A stretch of DNA of 64,000 bases from Chryseobacterium indologenes. Its GTDB lineage: Bacteria; Bacteroidota; Bacteroidia; Flavobacteriales; Weeksellaceae. The translations under genes and the position numbers were made by a program. The stretch spans positions 744,001-808,000 of the forward strand of contig NZ_LJOD01000001.1 of assembly GCF_001295265.1 (NCBI RefSeq). The letters are read 5' to 3'. The notes under the pieces were generated by a model. That model searched no databases. It saw nothing but the letters and a program-made list of their open reading frames with translations, and was not told the origin of the DNA. Within the stretch, counting starts at the first letter, position 1, and each line of letters begins with the position of its first letter. This document shows, in pieces, positions 44,145 through 52,576 of the stretch.

Positions 44145-44417
44145 ATGAAGCTCCCTATCATCTGTCCGAGCTGCGAACATACTTTAAATGTAAGCCGGAT
44201 GAAATGCCCCCACTGCCAAACAGAGGTAAGCGGCGAATATGAACTTCCCGTACTTCTTAAGCTCAACCGTGAAGAACAGGAGTTTATCCTCAATTTTTTT
44301 CTCTCCAGCGGAAGTATTAAAGAAATGGCCAAACAGGCCGGCCTATCCTATCCTACAATGAGAAATAAAATGGATGATTTGATCACCAAAGTCGGACAGC
44401 TAAAAACTAATTCCTAA
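44145..44417 (+). CDS. DUF2089 zinc-ribbon HTH regulator
   Basis: The 90-residue protein has a zinc ribbon (CPSCEHTLNVSRMKCPHC, residues about 7-24) and a C-terminal helix-turn-helix (LFSSGSIKEMAKQ-like part: SSGSIKEMAKQAGLSYPTMR NKMDDL). This arrangement is the DUF2089 family, small predicted transcription regulators. It begins an operon with the membrane protein (10-base gap), which it may regulate. Confidence 0.8.
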   Translation: MKLPIICPSCEHTLNVSRMKCPHCQTEVSGEYELPVLLKLNREEQEFILNFFLSSGSIKEMAKQAGLSYPTMRNKMDDLITKVGQLKTNS

Positions 44418-44427
44418 ATCGATTGTT

Positions 44428-45009
44428 ATGAACTGGAAAAACGTTTTCAATCCTTTTGAAAGATTTGATGATAAGCAGCTGCTTATAGCCGGACTTTTGA
44501 CAGTTGCAGCAGCCATTTTTACAGGATACTGGACAGACAGCTTCTTCAGCAGCATCTATAAAATCAACGGTCTGGAAAAAACGTCCCTGCAGGCCGTGGC
44601 AATTCCAACGCTTGCGAGCTTTGCTTTGGCGATAGTGATACTCTTTATTTTGGGTAAAATACTGAACAATAAGACCCGATTTATAGACATTGTCAATACG
44701 GTATTAATATCCCAAATGTCACTTGTGATTTTACAGGCTTTTACCGGTATTTCATATATTAATAGGGCTCAGGAACATGTAATCAGTTATCAGACTGATC
44801 CTGCCGGTCCGTTTCCGGTATTGGACTTTATCGTTATGCTGTCTATGGCATCTTTTGTTATCATGGTCCTTATTTACAGCATTACCGTGTATTATAATGG
44901 CTTTAAAACGGCTACCAATATAAAAAAATGGCAACATATTGTTCTTTTCGGGGTAGTATCTCTTATTATGACTATTGTCTGCCAGATCTTAACTGCTAAA
45001 TACTTATAA
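44428..45009 (+). CDS. YIP1-like membrane protein
   Basis: The 193-residue protein has five predicted membrane segments (about 19-37, 56-78, 85-103, 131-153 and 168-188) in an arrangement similar to the YIP1 family, and FNPFERFDDKQLLIAG at the N-terminus. It follows DUF2089 after 10 bases and precedes the serine hydrolase by 4 bases. Function unknown; it may be controlled by, or act with, the DUF2089 regulator. Confidence 0.65.
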   Translation: MNWKNVFNPFERFDDKQLLIAGLLTVAAAIFTGYWTDSFFSSIYKINGLEKTSLQAVAIPTLASFALAIVILFILGKILNNKTRFIDIVNTVLISQMSLVILQAFTGISYINRAQEHVISYQTDPAGPFPVLDFIVMLSMASFVIMVLIYSITVYYNGFKTATNIKKWQHIVLFGVVSLIMTIVCQILTAKYL

Positions 45010-45013
45010 CCTC

Positions 45014-46651
45014 ATGAAAACCAAATTATTATTAGTGCTTGTTTTTTTAGCACAGCTTTGTTATTCCCAAATTGAAGGAACCTGGTACGGTGAAATCGAT
45101 CTCCAGATCAGAAAATTACCGGTTATCTTAAAAATGAAAAAAACGGCGGACGGATATACTTCACTTCTTAACAGCCCTCTGCAAAGCAAAGAAGATATTC
45201 CTGTAGACAGGACCTCTTTTATCAATAATGAACTGACTTTTGAAATCAAGAAAATCAACGCCTCTTATAAAGGTTATTTTCAAAAGAATGTTTTTGAGGG
45301 TATATTTATTCAAAACGGTAAAACCATTCCTTTACATCTTTCCCGTGATCCCCATTCATCAGAAGACAAGAAGATCTCTTATCTGAACGGGAAAACTATC
45401 AATGCTGAAAAACTTAATGAATTCCTGGATTATATTGCACAGAATAACCAGGGAATCGGCAGTGTATCTATATTCAGGAACGGGATTCAGGAATATCACA
45501 AAGATTTCGGCCAGCAGCAGGTAAAAAATATCACCTATGATAAAAATACACAATACCAGATTGGTTCTATCAGCAAGCTTTTCACTTCAATAATGCTTAT
45601 GCAGCTGGTAGAAAAGGGAAAGCTGAACCTTAATGAAAAACTTTCAACATTCTATCCCGAGATTGCCAATTCTAAAAATATTACCATCCGCCAGATGCTG
45701 AACCATACCAGCGGACTTGGAAATTATATCGCTGCAGGAGCGGACAACTGGCTGATAGGAAAAGCTGTTGGAGATAAAGCCATTCTTGATGCTATTAAAG
45801 ATCAGGGACTTCATTTCCAGCCAGGAAAAAGCGTAAAATATTCCAATTCCGCCTACTTTCTTTTAAGCAGGATTCTTGAAAAATTATATGATGGAAAGCC
45901 CTATCATGAGATCTTAAAAGAAAATATTCTTGAAAAAGCAGGTATGAAGTATACTTTTTCTGCATTAGATCATCCTCAGAATATTTTCAAGCCCTATAAA
46001 TTCAGCAACGGCAGCTGGCAGGAAATTCCGGATTTTGATTTCAGGAACTGTATTGGTGTGGGAGATATTGTTTCTACTACAGAAGATATGAATACCTTTA
46101 TCACTGCTCTGTTCAATGGTAAATTTATTAAAAAGGAAACACTGGATATGATGACCTCCAATAAAAAGGAAATAATGTTCGGAACCGGAATTATGAAACC
46201 TCCTTTTTACAATATTATTTCTTATGGGCATGGCGGTGACACTTATGGCACTCATTCTATGTTAAGTTATGAACCTACTGATAAGCTTGCTTTTGCCGTT
46301 ACGGTAAACGGAGAACGCTTCATGCACAATAATCTTTATATCGGGATTTTGAATATACTCTACGGACAGGATTATCAGTTCCCTCAGTTTGAAGAGGATA
46401 AAAATGATGCGGAAAAAGATCAGTATTCAGGGGATTATACCTCAAAAGAAACTCCTCTGGATCTGAAAGTCTTTACCAAAGACGGAACTTTGTATGCCCA
46501 GGGCTCCGGACAGCCGGAATTTCCACTGACCTATGCTGAAAAAAATAAATATAAATTTGACCAGGCAGACATCACCATCCTGTTTATCCCTGAAAATAAC
46601 CAGCTGAAACTCATTCAGGGAGGAAATACCTACCTGTTTAACAAAAAATAA
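45014..46651 (+). CDS. Beta-lactamase-type serine hydrolase (class C fold)
   Basis: The 545-residue protein has a signal peptide (1-19, LCYSQ). A penicillin-binding/class C core spans about 130-440: the catalytic SxxK is SISK (about 183), the second motif is YSNSAYF (about 276), and the third is in a HGG-like motif (YGHGGDTYG, about 408). N- and C-terminal extensions of about 120 and 90 residues are beta-rich. Such family members are usually peptidases or esterases, not resistance enzymes. It shares an operon with the DUF2089 and YIP1-like genes. Confidence 0.82.
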   Translation: MKTKLLLVLVFLAQLCYSQIEGTWYGEIDLQIRKLPVILKMKKTADGYTSLLNSPLQSKEDIPVDRTSFINNELTFEIKKINASYKGYFQKNVFEGIFIQNGKTIPLHLSRDPHSSEDKKISYLNGKTINAEKLNEFLDYIAQNNQGIGSVSIFRNGIQEYHKDFGQQQVKNITYDKNTQYQIGSISKLFTSIMLMQLVEKGKLNLNEKLSTFYPEIANSKNITIRQMLNHTSGLGNYIAAGADNWLIGKAVGDKAILDAIKDQGLHFQPGKSVKYSNSAYFLLSRILEKLYDGKPYHEILKENILEKAGMKYTFSALDHPQNIFKPYKFSNGSWQEIPDFDFRNCIGVGDIVSTTEDMNTFITALFNGKFIKKETLDMMTSNKKEIMFGTGIMKPPFYNIISYGHGGDTYGTHSMLSYEPTDKLAFAVTVNGERFMHNNLYIGILNILYGQDYQFPQFEEDKNDAEKDQYSGDYTSKETPLDLKVFTKDGTLYAQGSGQPEFPLTYAEKNKYKFDQADITILFIPENNQLKLIQGGNTYLFNKK

Positions 46652-46700
46652 CCCACATTCCGCAGCACAATTCATTGTAATTCAGCAAAAAAACGACAAT

Positions 46701-46733
46701 ACAAAATCCTTAGACATGATCTAAGGATTTTGT
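46701..46733. terminator. Bidirectional terminator
   Basis: A 14-bp perfect stem (ACAAAATCCTTAGA and its complement) separates the serine hydrolase gene from convergent sdaA. Confidence 0.8.
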
Positions 46734-46755
46734 ATTTTAAAAGATATATTTTCTA

Positions 46756-48177
46756 TTAACATTCCGGTACATTCACCGCAATGGCCAGCCCGCCTTCTGA
46801 GGTTTCCTTAAAACGGTCACTCATAGACAAAGCGGTCTCCCACATGGTTTGTATCACTTCATCCAGGGTAACTTTTGCTTTTGTAGGATCACTTTCCAGG
46901 GCAATATTTGCGGCAGTGATCGCTTTGATCGCTCCCATTGTATTTCTTTCGATACATGGAATCTGTACCAGGCCTTTGATCGGGTCGCAGGTAAGTCCCA
47001 GATGATGCTCCATCGCAATTTCTGCGGCCATCAGTACCTGACCTACACTTCCGCCCAAAATCTCGGTAAGTCCCGCAGCTGCCATAGCAGATGAAACTCC
47101 GATTTCAGCCTGGCATCCTCCCATAGCCGCGGAGATTGTTGCATTCTTTTTAAATAAAGTTCCGATTTCCCCGGCAACCAGGATAAACCTTACAATATCG
47201 TCTTCACTGATAAAATCTGTAAATGCCTGGGAATACATCAGCACAGCAGGAATAACTCCGCTGGCGCCATTGGTAGGAGCCGTGATAATCCTTCCGAAGC
47301 TGGCATTTTCTTCATTCACCGCAAGGGCAAAGCAGGCGATCCATTTATTGATGTTGGTAAAGTTCTCTTCCGCATCCACCACCAGCTTAAACCATTCATC
47401 AAGATTTTTATAGATTTTATCTTCTCCCAAAAGCTTCCTGTTGATTCCCGCCGCTCTTCTCGTAACGTTCAGTCCGCCAGGAAGAATTCCTTCTTTATTC
47501 ACCCCTTTATAGATGCATTCTTTAATCTGCTGCCAGATATATAAAGCTTCCTGCCTCGTCTCTTCCTGCGGTCTCCAGCTTTCTTCATTAATGAATATGA
47601 GATCTGAAATTCTTTTTAAACCCAGCTTTTCACAATATTTGACAATATCTGAACCATGGTGGCAAGGATATAAGGTACGTACACAGTGCTTCTGTATTGA
47701 GTTTTTTTCCTGGCTGGCAATAAAGCCCCCACCTACAGAATAAAAATCCTGAACAAGCTCGGTTCCGTCTTCAAAAACAGCCCTGAAAATCATCCCGTTC
47801 GGATGGAAATCAAGGGATTTCTGCATGTTTAAAACCAGATGATAACCGTAAATGAACGGAATTTCCTTTTCACCACCCAGATTAAGAATTTGAGTAGTCT
47901 TGATATGATTTATTTTCTCATCAATTTTTGAAGTATCAATCGTCTTAAAATCTTCACCATTTAATCCAAGCATTCCGGCAATATCTGTTCCGTGCCCGAT
48001 TCCCGTTTTAGCCAGTGAACCGAAAAATTCAAGAAAAACTTCCTTAACTTCTGCTATTGATCTTTCTCTTTTTATAATCCTGATGAATGCAGATGCCGCA
48101 TTCCATGGCCCCATCGTATGCGAACTGGACGGGCCTATTCCTACTTTAATAATCTCAAAAACCGATATTGATTCCAT
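46756..48177 (-). CDS. sdaA: L-serine ammonia-lyase (L-serine dehydratase)
   Basis: The start at 48177 (MESISVFEIIKVGIGPSSSH) is chosen because a perfect -7 motif lies at 48205-48212. Transcription would begin downstream of the longer frame's ATG at 48207. The 473-residue enzyme deaminates serine to pyruvate. It is a single-chain form with the beta domain (GIGPSSSHTMGPW) followed by the alpha domain. The Fe-S ligand cysteines are in MGGCQAEIG, LTCDPIKG and QIPCIERN. The GSAGVIPA-like segment is TNGASGVIPAVL. An ordinary catabolic gene with its own promoter. Confidence 0.93.
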   Translation of the reverse strand: MESISVFEIIKVGIGPSSSHTMGPWNAASAFIRIIKRERSIAEVKEVFLEFFGSLAKTGIGHGTDIAGMLGLNGEDFKTIDTSKIDEKINHIKTTQILNLGGEKEIPFIYGYHLVLNMQKSLDFHPNGMIFRAVFEDGTELVQDFYSVGGGFIASQEKNSIQKHCVRTLYPCHHGSDIVKYCEKLGLKRISDLIFINEESWRPQEETRQEALYIWQQIKECIYKGVNKEGILPGGLNVTRRAAGINRKLLGEDKIYKNLDEWFKLVVDAEENFTNINKWIACFALAVNEENASFGRIITAPTNGASGVIPAVLMYSQAFTDFISEDDIVRFILVAGEIGTLFKKNATISAAMGGCQAEIGVSSAMAAAGLTEILGGSVGQVLMAAEIAMEHHLGLTCDPIKGLVQIPCIERNTMGAIKAITAANIALESDPTKAKVTLDEVIQTMWETALSMSDRFKETSEGGLAIAVNVPEC

Positions 48178-48204
48178 AAGTGATTCTTCATTTTCCTCGA
48201 AAAA

Positions 48205-48212
48205 CAAAGATA
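48205..48212 (-). promoter_or_regulatory. sdaA promoter, -7 motif TATCTTTG
   Basis: On the minus strand TATCTTTG matches TAnnTTTG, 27 bases before the chosen start. Confidence 0.6.
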
Positions 48213-48279
48213 CACGATAAATCCCAATAATATTGATCTTATATCAGGAGAGTAAGGATAAAATAAGAATTTTAAAAAC

Positions 48280-48957
48280 TTATAAAAGCTTTTGATGTAA
48301 ATTGTTCTCTATCACTTCTTCAAATATCTCACTCAATATTTTAGAAACCTCTTTAGATTTGGTAGCCGGAAATAAATGGGTTCCGCCCTTGATGACATAA
48401 TCCGGTTTTGAATAACGGATCGGAAAGACAATATCCTTATCGCCCAGAATCTGGATCACCTCCGGGTTTTCTTCAAACTTCCATTCTGAAACCTTTTCTA
48501 CCGACCATTTCAGATAATAAGGATCTCTCACTCTGAAATACTGAAGGATCTTAGGATTCTTAGGATCAAAAAGCTTCCTTACCACAGAATATACATTGGC
48601 CGCTTTATCGTTGAATAAACCTACCGGAAGTATTCTCGGGATCTTTGTAATTTCTCCGGTCTTGATAAATTTAGATTTTTCTTTATCGGATTTAATGCTT
48701 CCCAGAATCACTACTTTTTCGGCAGGCTTCAGCTTATTGATCTCCTGTACTATGATTCCTCCAAAAGAATATCCTAAAAGGCAGAATGGTTCAGAAGGAT
48801 CAACTTTCTCCGCCATTCTCTGTACATAAGAATCGAAAGGCTCATTTTTCTCAGGGATGAGCCAGTCTATAAAAATCAATTCGCAGTGCTTGGGAAACTC
48901 CAGTCTTTCCAATACTTTAAAATCGGCCCCCAGCCCGCTTACAATATAAATTTTCAT
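48280..48957 (-). CDS. Alpha/beta hydrolase
   Basis: The 225-residue protein has a nucleophile elbow GYSFGGIIVQE (Ser at about 64), an acidic residue in QILGDKDIVFP (about 180) and a catalytic His in IKGGTHLFPAT (about 202). The N-terminus IYIVSGLGADFKVLERL is that of a compact esterase. It has no signal peptide, so it is cytoplasmic. Substrate unknown. Confidence 0.8.
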   Translation of the reverse strand: MKIYIVSGLGADFKVLERLEFPKHCELIFIDWLIPEKNEPFDSYVQRMAEKVDPSEPFCLLGYSFGGIIVQEINKLKPAEKVVILGSIKSDKEKSKFIKTGEITKIPRILPVGLFNDKAANVYSVVRKLFDPKNPKILQYFRVRDPYYLKWSVEKVSEWKFEENPEVIQILGDKDIVFPIRYSKPDYVIKGGTHLFPATKSKEVSKILSEIFEEVIENNLHQKLL

Positions 48958-49011
48958 ACAGCTAATTTATAAAAAACATGTAAAAATAAAGTAAGCTAAT
49001 CTCAGAATCAA

Positions 49012-49040
49012 TAAAAAAAGAGCGGTTTATAAAACCACTC
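49012..49040 (-). terminator. Terminator of the first YceI gene
   Basis: On the minus strand GAGTGGTTT pairs with AAACCGCTC (one mismatch) and is followed by a T run, about 35 bases after the YceI stop. Confidence 0.7.
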
Positions 49041-49073
49041 TTCCTTGCATTATCAATCGTTATTTCTTTAAGT

Positions 49074-49700
49074 TTATTTTTTCTTTACAGGAACTCTGTT
49101 TTCGTTATCCAGTTTTTCTGTAGAAACTCTGAACTGGAAATCCATTTCGTTCTTGATGAAGTAATCTTTCAGTGAAGACTGGTAGAATACTTTGAAATCT
49201 CTTCTGTTCAGTGAGAACTTGGCAGATTCTATTACTACAGTAAACTGAGTTACGTATACGTTCGCAGGGAAAGTAATGGTTTTTCTTACGCCTTTAATGG
49301 TAATATCTCCGTATACTGTAGAATTGTACTCGCTGTTTGCTAACGGAATAATTTTAGTCAGGTGAAACTTTGCAATCGGGAATTTTTTTACTTCAAAGAA
49401 GTTGGTTCCTTTAAGCTCATTGGTAAGTTTAATCTGATCTTCTTCAGACACATCTCCTGCCATCATGCTTCTCATATCTATAATAAACTCTCCGTCTACC
49501 AGAACTGTTTTATCGAAATTGAATTTTCCGCTCTTCAGCTTTACCGTTCCTGAATGGGAAGAAGTTTCCGTTTTTACAACTTTATATCCCCACCATCTGA
49601 TCTCTGATGAAGTTACTTTCGAAACCTTATCAAATTTCTTCTGGGCAAAAACAAATGATACGCTTACGCACATCATAGCAAACAATAGTAATCTTTTCAT
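49074..49700 (-). CDS. YceI-family protein 1
   Basis: The 208-residue protein has a signal peptide (1-19, FVFAQ) and a lipocalin-like YceI domain: VTSSEIRWWGYKVVKTETSS HSGTVKLKSG, and VDGEFIIDMRSM. The family binds isoprenoid-type lipids in the periplasm. The C-terminal extension (NENRVPVKKK) is short. It lies in tandem with the next YceI gene with 78 bases between them, including a terminator. Confidence 0.88.
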   Translation of the reverse strand: MKRLLLFAMMCVSVSFVFAQKKFDKVSKVTSSEIRWWGYKVVKTETSSHSGTVKLKSGKFNFDKTVLVDGEFIIDMRSMMAGDVSEEDQIKLTNELKGTNFFEVKKFPIAKFHLTKIIPLANSEYNSTVYGDITIKGVRKTITFPANVYVTQFTVVIESAKFSLNRRDFKVFYQSSLKDYFIKNEMDFQFRVSTEKLDNENRVPVKKK

Positions 49701-49732
49701 TCTTTTTTATTTACAATTCAACAAAAATAAAA

Positions 49733-49757
49733 AAAAGTGTAGAACTTCTACACTTTT
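49733..49757 (-). terminator. Terminator of the second YceI gene
   Basis: On the minus strand the stem AAAGTGTAGA / TCTACACTTT is followed by a T-rich run. It lies between the two YceI genes. Confidence 0.7.
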
Positions 49758-49778
49758 AACAATCTTTTTTTGATTAAA

Positions 49779-50345
49779 TTATTTAGCAGTTACCTTTACG
49801 GTCATATCAATGTCATCTTTCACAAAAACATCCTGCATGGTAGACTTGTATGCGACATCAAATTTCTGTCTGTCGAAAGAGAATTTGCTGGAAACAAGGC
49901 TTACCGTTCCGTTGCTGTAGGTAATTTTTGCAGGGAAGCTTACCGCATTTGTTTTTCCTTTTACCGTAAGGTTTCCGGTTACTAATGAATTGTAAACTTT
50001 ATCGTTGTTTTTCTTTACAGAAGTAATTTTGAAAGAAGCTGTAGGGAATTTTTCAACTTCAAAGAAGTCACCATTTTTAAGGTGTCCGTTCAGTTTCTGC
50101 TGATATTCTCCTGAAAGGTCTGTTGCATTGATAGAAGTCATATCCAAAACAAAACTTCCTCCTACCAGCTGATTTCCTTTCATCACCATTTCTCCTGATT
50201 TTACTTTTACAGTTCCGTCGTGAGAGCTTGCCTCAGACTTCGCTACTTTGTACCCCCACCAGTGAATATCAGAAGTTACCACTTTCTTTGACTGTCCGAA
50301 AGCTAAACCACCAGCTAAAACTGCTAATAAAAATATTTTTTTCAT
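49779..50345 (-). CDS. YceI-family protein 2
   Basis: A 188-residue paralogue of the downstream YceI protein, with a signal peptide (1-17, LAFGQ) and the same motif (VTSDIHWWGYKVAKSEASSH). It likely also binds a non-polar ligand in the periplasm. The two genes are transcribed in the same direction but are separated by a terminator, so they may be regulated separately. Confidence 0.88.
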   Translation of the reverse strand: MKKIFLLAVLAGGLAFGQSKKVVTSDIHWWGYKVAKSEASSHDGTVKVKSGEMVMKGNQLVGGSFVLDMTSINATDLSGEYQQKLNGHLKNGDFFEVEKFPTASFKITSVKKNNDKVYNSLVTGNLTVKGKTNAVSFPAKITYSNGTVSLVSSKFSFDRQKFDVAYKSTMQDVFVKDDIDMTVKVTAK

Positions 50346-50460
50346 TTGAATAAAGTTATTTACTTATTTAATGGTGCAAATGTAGCCAACTTATCCGATA
50401 GATTTCATTGATGTATATCAATAAGAACAATTATTTTTATGAATAATATCATCCTATAAA

Positions 50461-50483
50461 AAAACTCCGGAAATAATCCGGAG
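50461..50483 (-). terminator. glk terminator
   Basis: On the minus strand CTCCGG and CCGGAG form a stem with a 7-base loop, followed by a T run, just after the glucokinase stop. Confidence 0.75.
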
Positions 50484-50492
50484 CTGTCTATT

Positions 50493-51542
50493 TTAATTTT
50501 GATAGTAAGCGGTATACAATGCCGCTCCTTTTAATGCTGTGTGGTTCTGTTTGATCAGGTAAATCGGGGTGTTTTTAAGCATAGCCTCCATCTTATCACT
50601 GATCTTGAATTTCTCATAGAACTTGGTTTTGTCTATATATTCTCTCACCGTCTGCGGGATATCTCCTGAAATCAGCAGACCTCCAGTGGCTTTAAGCTTA
50701 AGAACAAGGTTGTTGGCTTCTCTCGCCAGAAACTCCAGAAATGTATCTAATGCAATTCTGCAGATGAGTACATTTTCTTCTACGGCTGCTTTGTACAATT
50801 CTTCAACAAAGTTTCCTCCTGCCAGACGTTCTGCCAGCCATTCCGGTTCCGGATGCCTTTTAACGTCTCTCAGGAATCTGTAAATATTGAAAAGACCGGT
50901 TTTCGACAATACATTTTCCCAGCTTACAATACCGTAAATGTTATTTAAAAACTGGTAGAATTCTACCTCTACATTGGTTCTTGGTGAAAACTCGGAGTGT
51001 CCTCCTTCCGTAGCAAAAGGTCTTAGAAATTGCCCGTCGAAGAAATATCCGGCTTCTCCCAATCCGTTTCCGGGAGCCAGGATAGCAACATTTCCTTTCT
51101 CCAGATGCCCGCTGGTATAGATAGGCTCAAGATCGCTGTCTTCCAGAAGCCCCATTCCGTAAGCAGAAGCTTCCAGGTCGTTCAGCATATCTCCTTTTTC
51201 AAAGCCGAACTCTCTGGTATATTCTTCAATATCCAGATCCCAGCCCAATCTTGCAGGGCTGCTCTTCCCGTCAATAACAGGTCCGGGTACAGCCATTGAC
51301 AGACGCTGTACATTATTTAACTGATTATCCTGAATAAACTTTCTCAGAATATCAGAAAATGACGCATACTCTTTAGTTGTATACGTATTCTGAATTTTTA
51401 TCTCAAGACCTCCGTTACTGGAAACAAAATAGCCTAAGATGGTCATATCTTCACGGAGGCTGGCTCCAATGATAGAAACATTATCATTATTACTGTTCTC
51501 TACTCCTGGTAAATAAAGCGGAAATTTTGGATTCAAAATCAT
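50493..51542 (-). CDS. glk: Glucokinase
   Basis: The start at 51542 gives MILNPKFPLYLPG; the longer frame from 51611 adds an unlikely basic N-terminus and overlaps the terminator of the next gene. The 349-residue enzyme phosphorylates glucose. Its Glk/hexokinase-type motifs include MAVPGPVIDGKSS, LNDLEASAYG, ILAPGNGLGEAGYF (phosphate loop), TEGGHSEFSPR, and the C-terminal motif GGLLISGDIPQTV. No ROK zinc motif is seen. Confidence 0.85.
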   Translation of the reverse strand: MILNPKFPLYLPGVENSNNDNVSIIGASLREDMTILGYFVSSNGGLEIKIQNTYTTKEYASFSDILRKFIQDNQLNNVQRLSMAVPGPVIDGKSSPARLGWDLDIEEYTREFGFEKGDMLNDLEASAYGMGLLEDSDLEPIYTSGHLEKGNVAILAPGNGLGEAGYFFDGQFLRPFATEGGHSEFSPRTNVEVEFYQFLNNIYGIVSWENVLSKTGLFNIYRFLRDVKRHPEPEWLAERLAGGNFVEELYKAAVEENVLICRIALDTFLEFLAREANNLVLKLKATGGLLISGDIPQTVREYIDKTKFYEKFKISDKMEAMLKNTPIYLIKQNHTALKGAALYTAYYQN

Positions 51543-51595
51543 AACCTCAAATTTTATCAAATATAATAATAGTTTTCGTAAATCCTGTATGGAAC

Positions 51596-51626
51596 AAAAA
51601 AACCTTTTCATAAAAATGAAAAGGTT
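51596..51626 (-). terminator. Terminator of the barrel-protein gene
   Basis: On the minus strand AACCTTTTCA and its complement form a 10-bp stem with a T run after it, 30 bases after the gene's stop. Confidence 0.75.
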
Positions 51627-51656
51627 TGGTTAATAATTGCTTATATATAAATCTAA

Positions 51657-52220
51657 CTACTTTCCTAATGGAATATTGTACCCGAAGCCAACCCCGATGT
51701 TCCCCACATTATAGTCCTGTCCGGCAAGATCACCTTTATCTCCTACAAAAACCTTCTGGTATTGTACAAAGAAATTCCAGTCTCTGTTGTGGTATCCGAT
51801 CTCAGGCTTGATATAGAACCCTCCGTCCGGTCTGTCAACACTGCTGTTGGAAGCTACTTTTTTATCTCCTACTAAAAATCCGTACCCTAAGTCTGTCCCG
51901 AAGTAGAAACCTGTCTGTTTAGGATAGATTCTAACTAAAGCTCCTACAGGAATTACCCCTACATCATTATTATCATATCCATTGTTATTTTTTGAAAAAT
52001 AATGGGTGTACCCGGTGGCAATACCTAATCCGAATCCCGGAGTAATAAGGTTCTGGTAGGATACATCTACACCCGCAGCTGCGGAAAGATTATCTGCAGG
52101 AACTGCCAAACCGGCATTGGCTCCTACTTTAATCATATTATTCATTTTTGAGTCCTGCGCGCTTGCGATACCTGCTGTTAAAATTCCGGCTAACAATATG
52201 GCTTGTTTTAACATTTTCAT
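51657..52220 (-). CDS. Small outer-membrane beta-barrel protein
   Basis: The 187-residue protein has a signal peptide (1-21, GIASAQ) and strand patterns with alternating aromatic and Gly residues (GLGIATGYTHYF, GFYFGTDLGYGFL). It ends VGFGYNIPLGK, a barrel-like terminus. It resembles the opacity/OmpA-like eight-stranded barrels of Flavobacteriia. No plug or peptidoglycan-binding domain. Confidence 0.75.
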   Translation of the reverse strand: MKMLKQAILLAGILTAGIASAQDSKMNNMIKVGANAGLAVPADNLSAAAGVDVSYQNLITPGFGLGIATGYTHYFSKNNNGYDNNDVGVIPVGALVRIYPKQTGFYFGTDLGYGFLVGDKKVASNSSVDRPDGGFYIKPEIGYHNRDWNFFVQYQKVFVGDKGDLAGQDYNVGNIGVGFGYNIPLGK

Positions 52221-52576
52221 AACTCTAATTTTTTAAATTTTACTAAGCAATAGGATGTAAAAATCATGCCAACGAAGGTATTTCTAATTTTTTTAACACT
52301 CAATATTATTTTAATAAATTGAATTCCAACATGTTAAACTATTTTAAAAATTAAATAACTGTTTAAGATAACAGAAGCCGTAAGATTTCCAAATGCATAT
52401 ATTTCTAATAAAAATTTATTTACTAATGAATGAATCGGTTTAAGGGTTTTTTTAAACCTCTAAAAAATTTCCTTCTCCCGGCTTCTTTTTTCTCTTCCAA
52501 AATACGACCTCCCACTTTCCTCCGTTATTATTTTAACCTTTTCCCTTCAAGGGCATCAAAACATAAACTTCTCAAA

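Noticed and set aside
45014..46651. Beta-lactamase resistance gene
   Set aside because: The class C-like fold is present, but the extensions and the context point to a peptidase/esterase; no evidence for antibiotic hydrolysis.
52430..52576. Longer start for the DUF1800 gene
   Set aside because: The added 49 residues are basic and low in similarity to the family; the internal ATG sits directly before the conserved LLxRAGFG motif.
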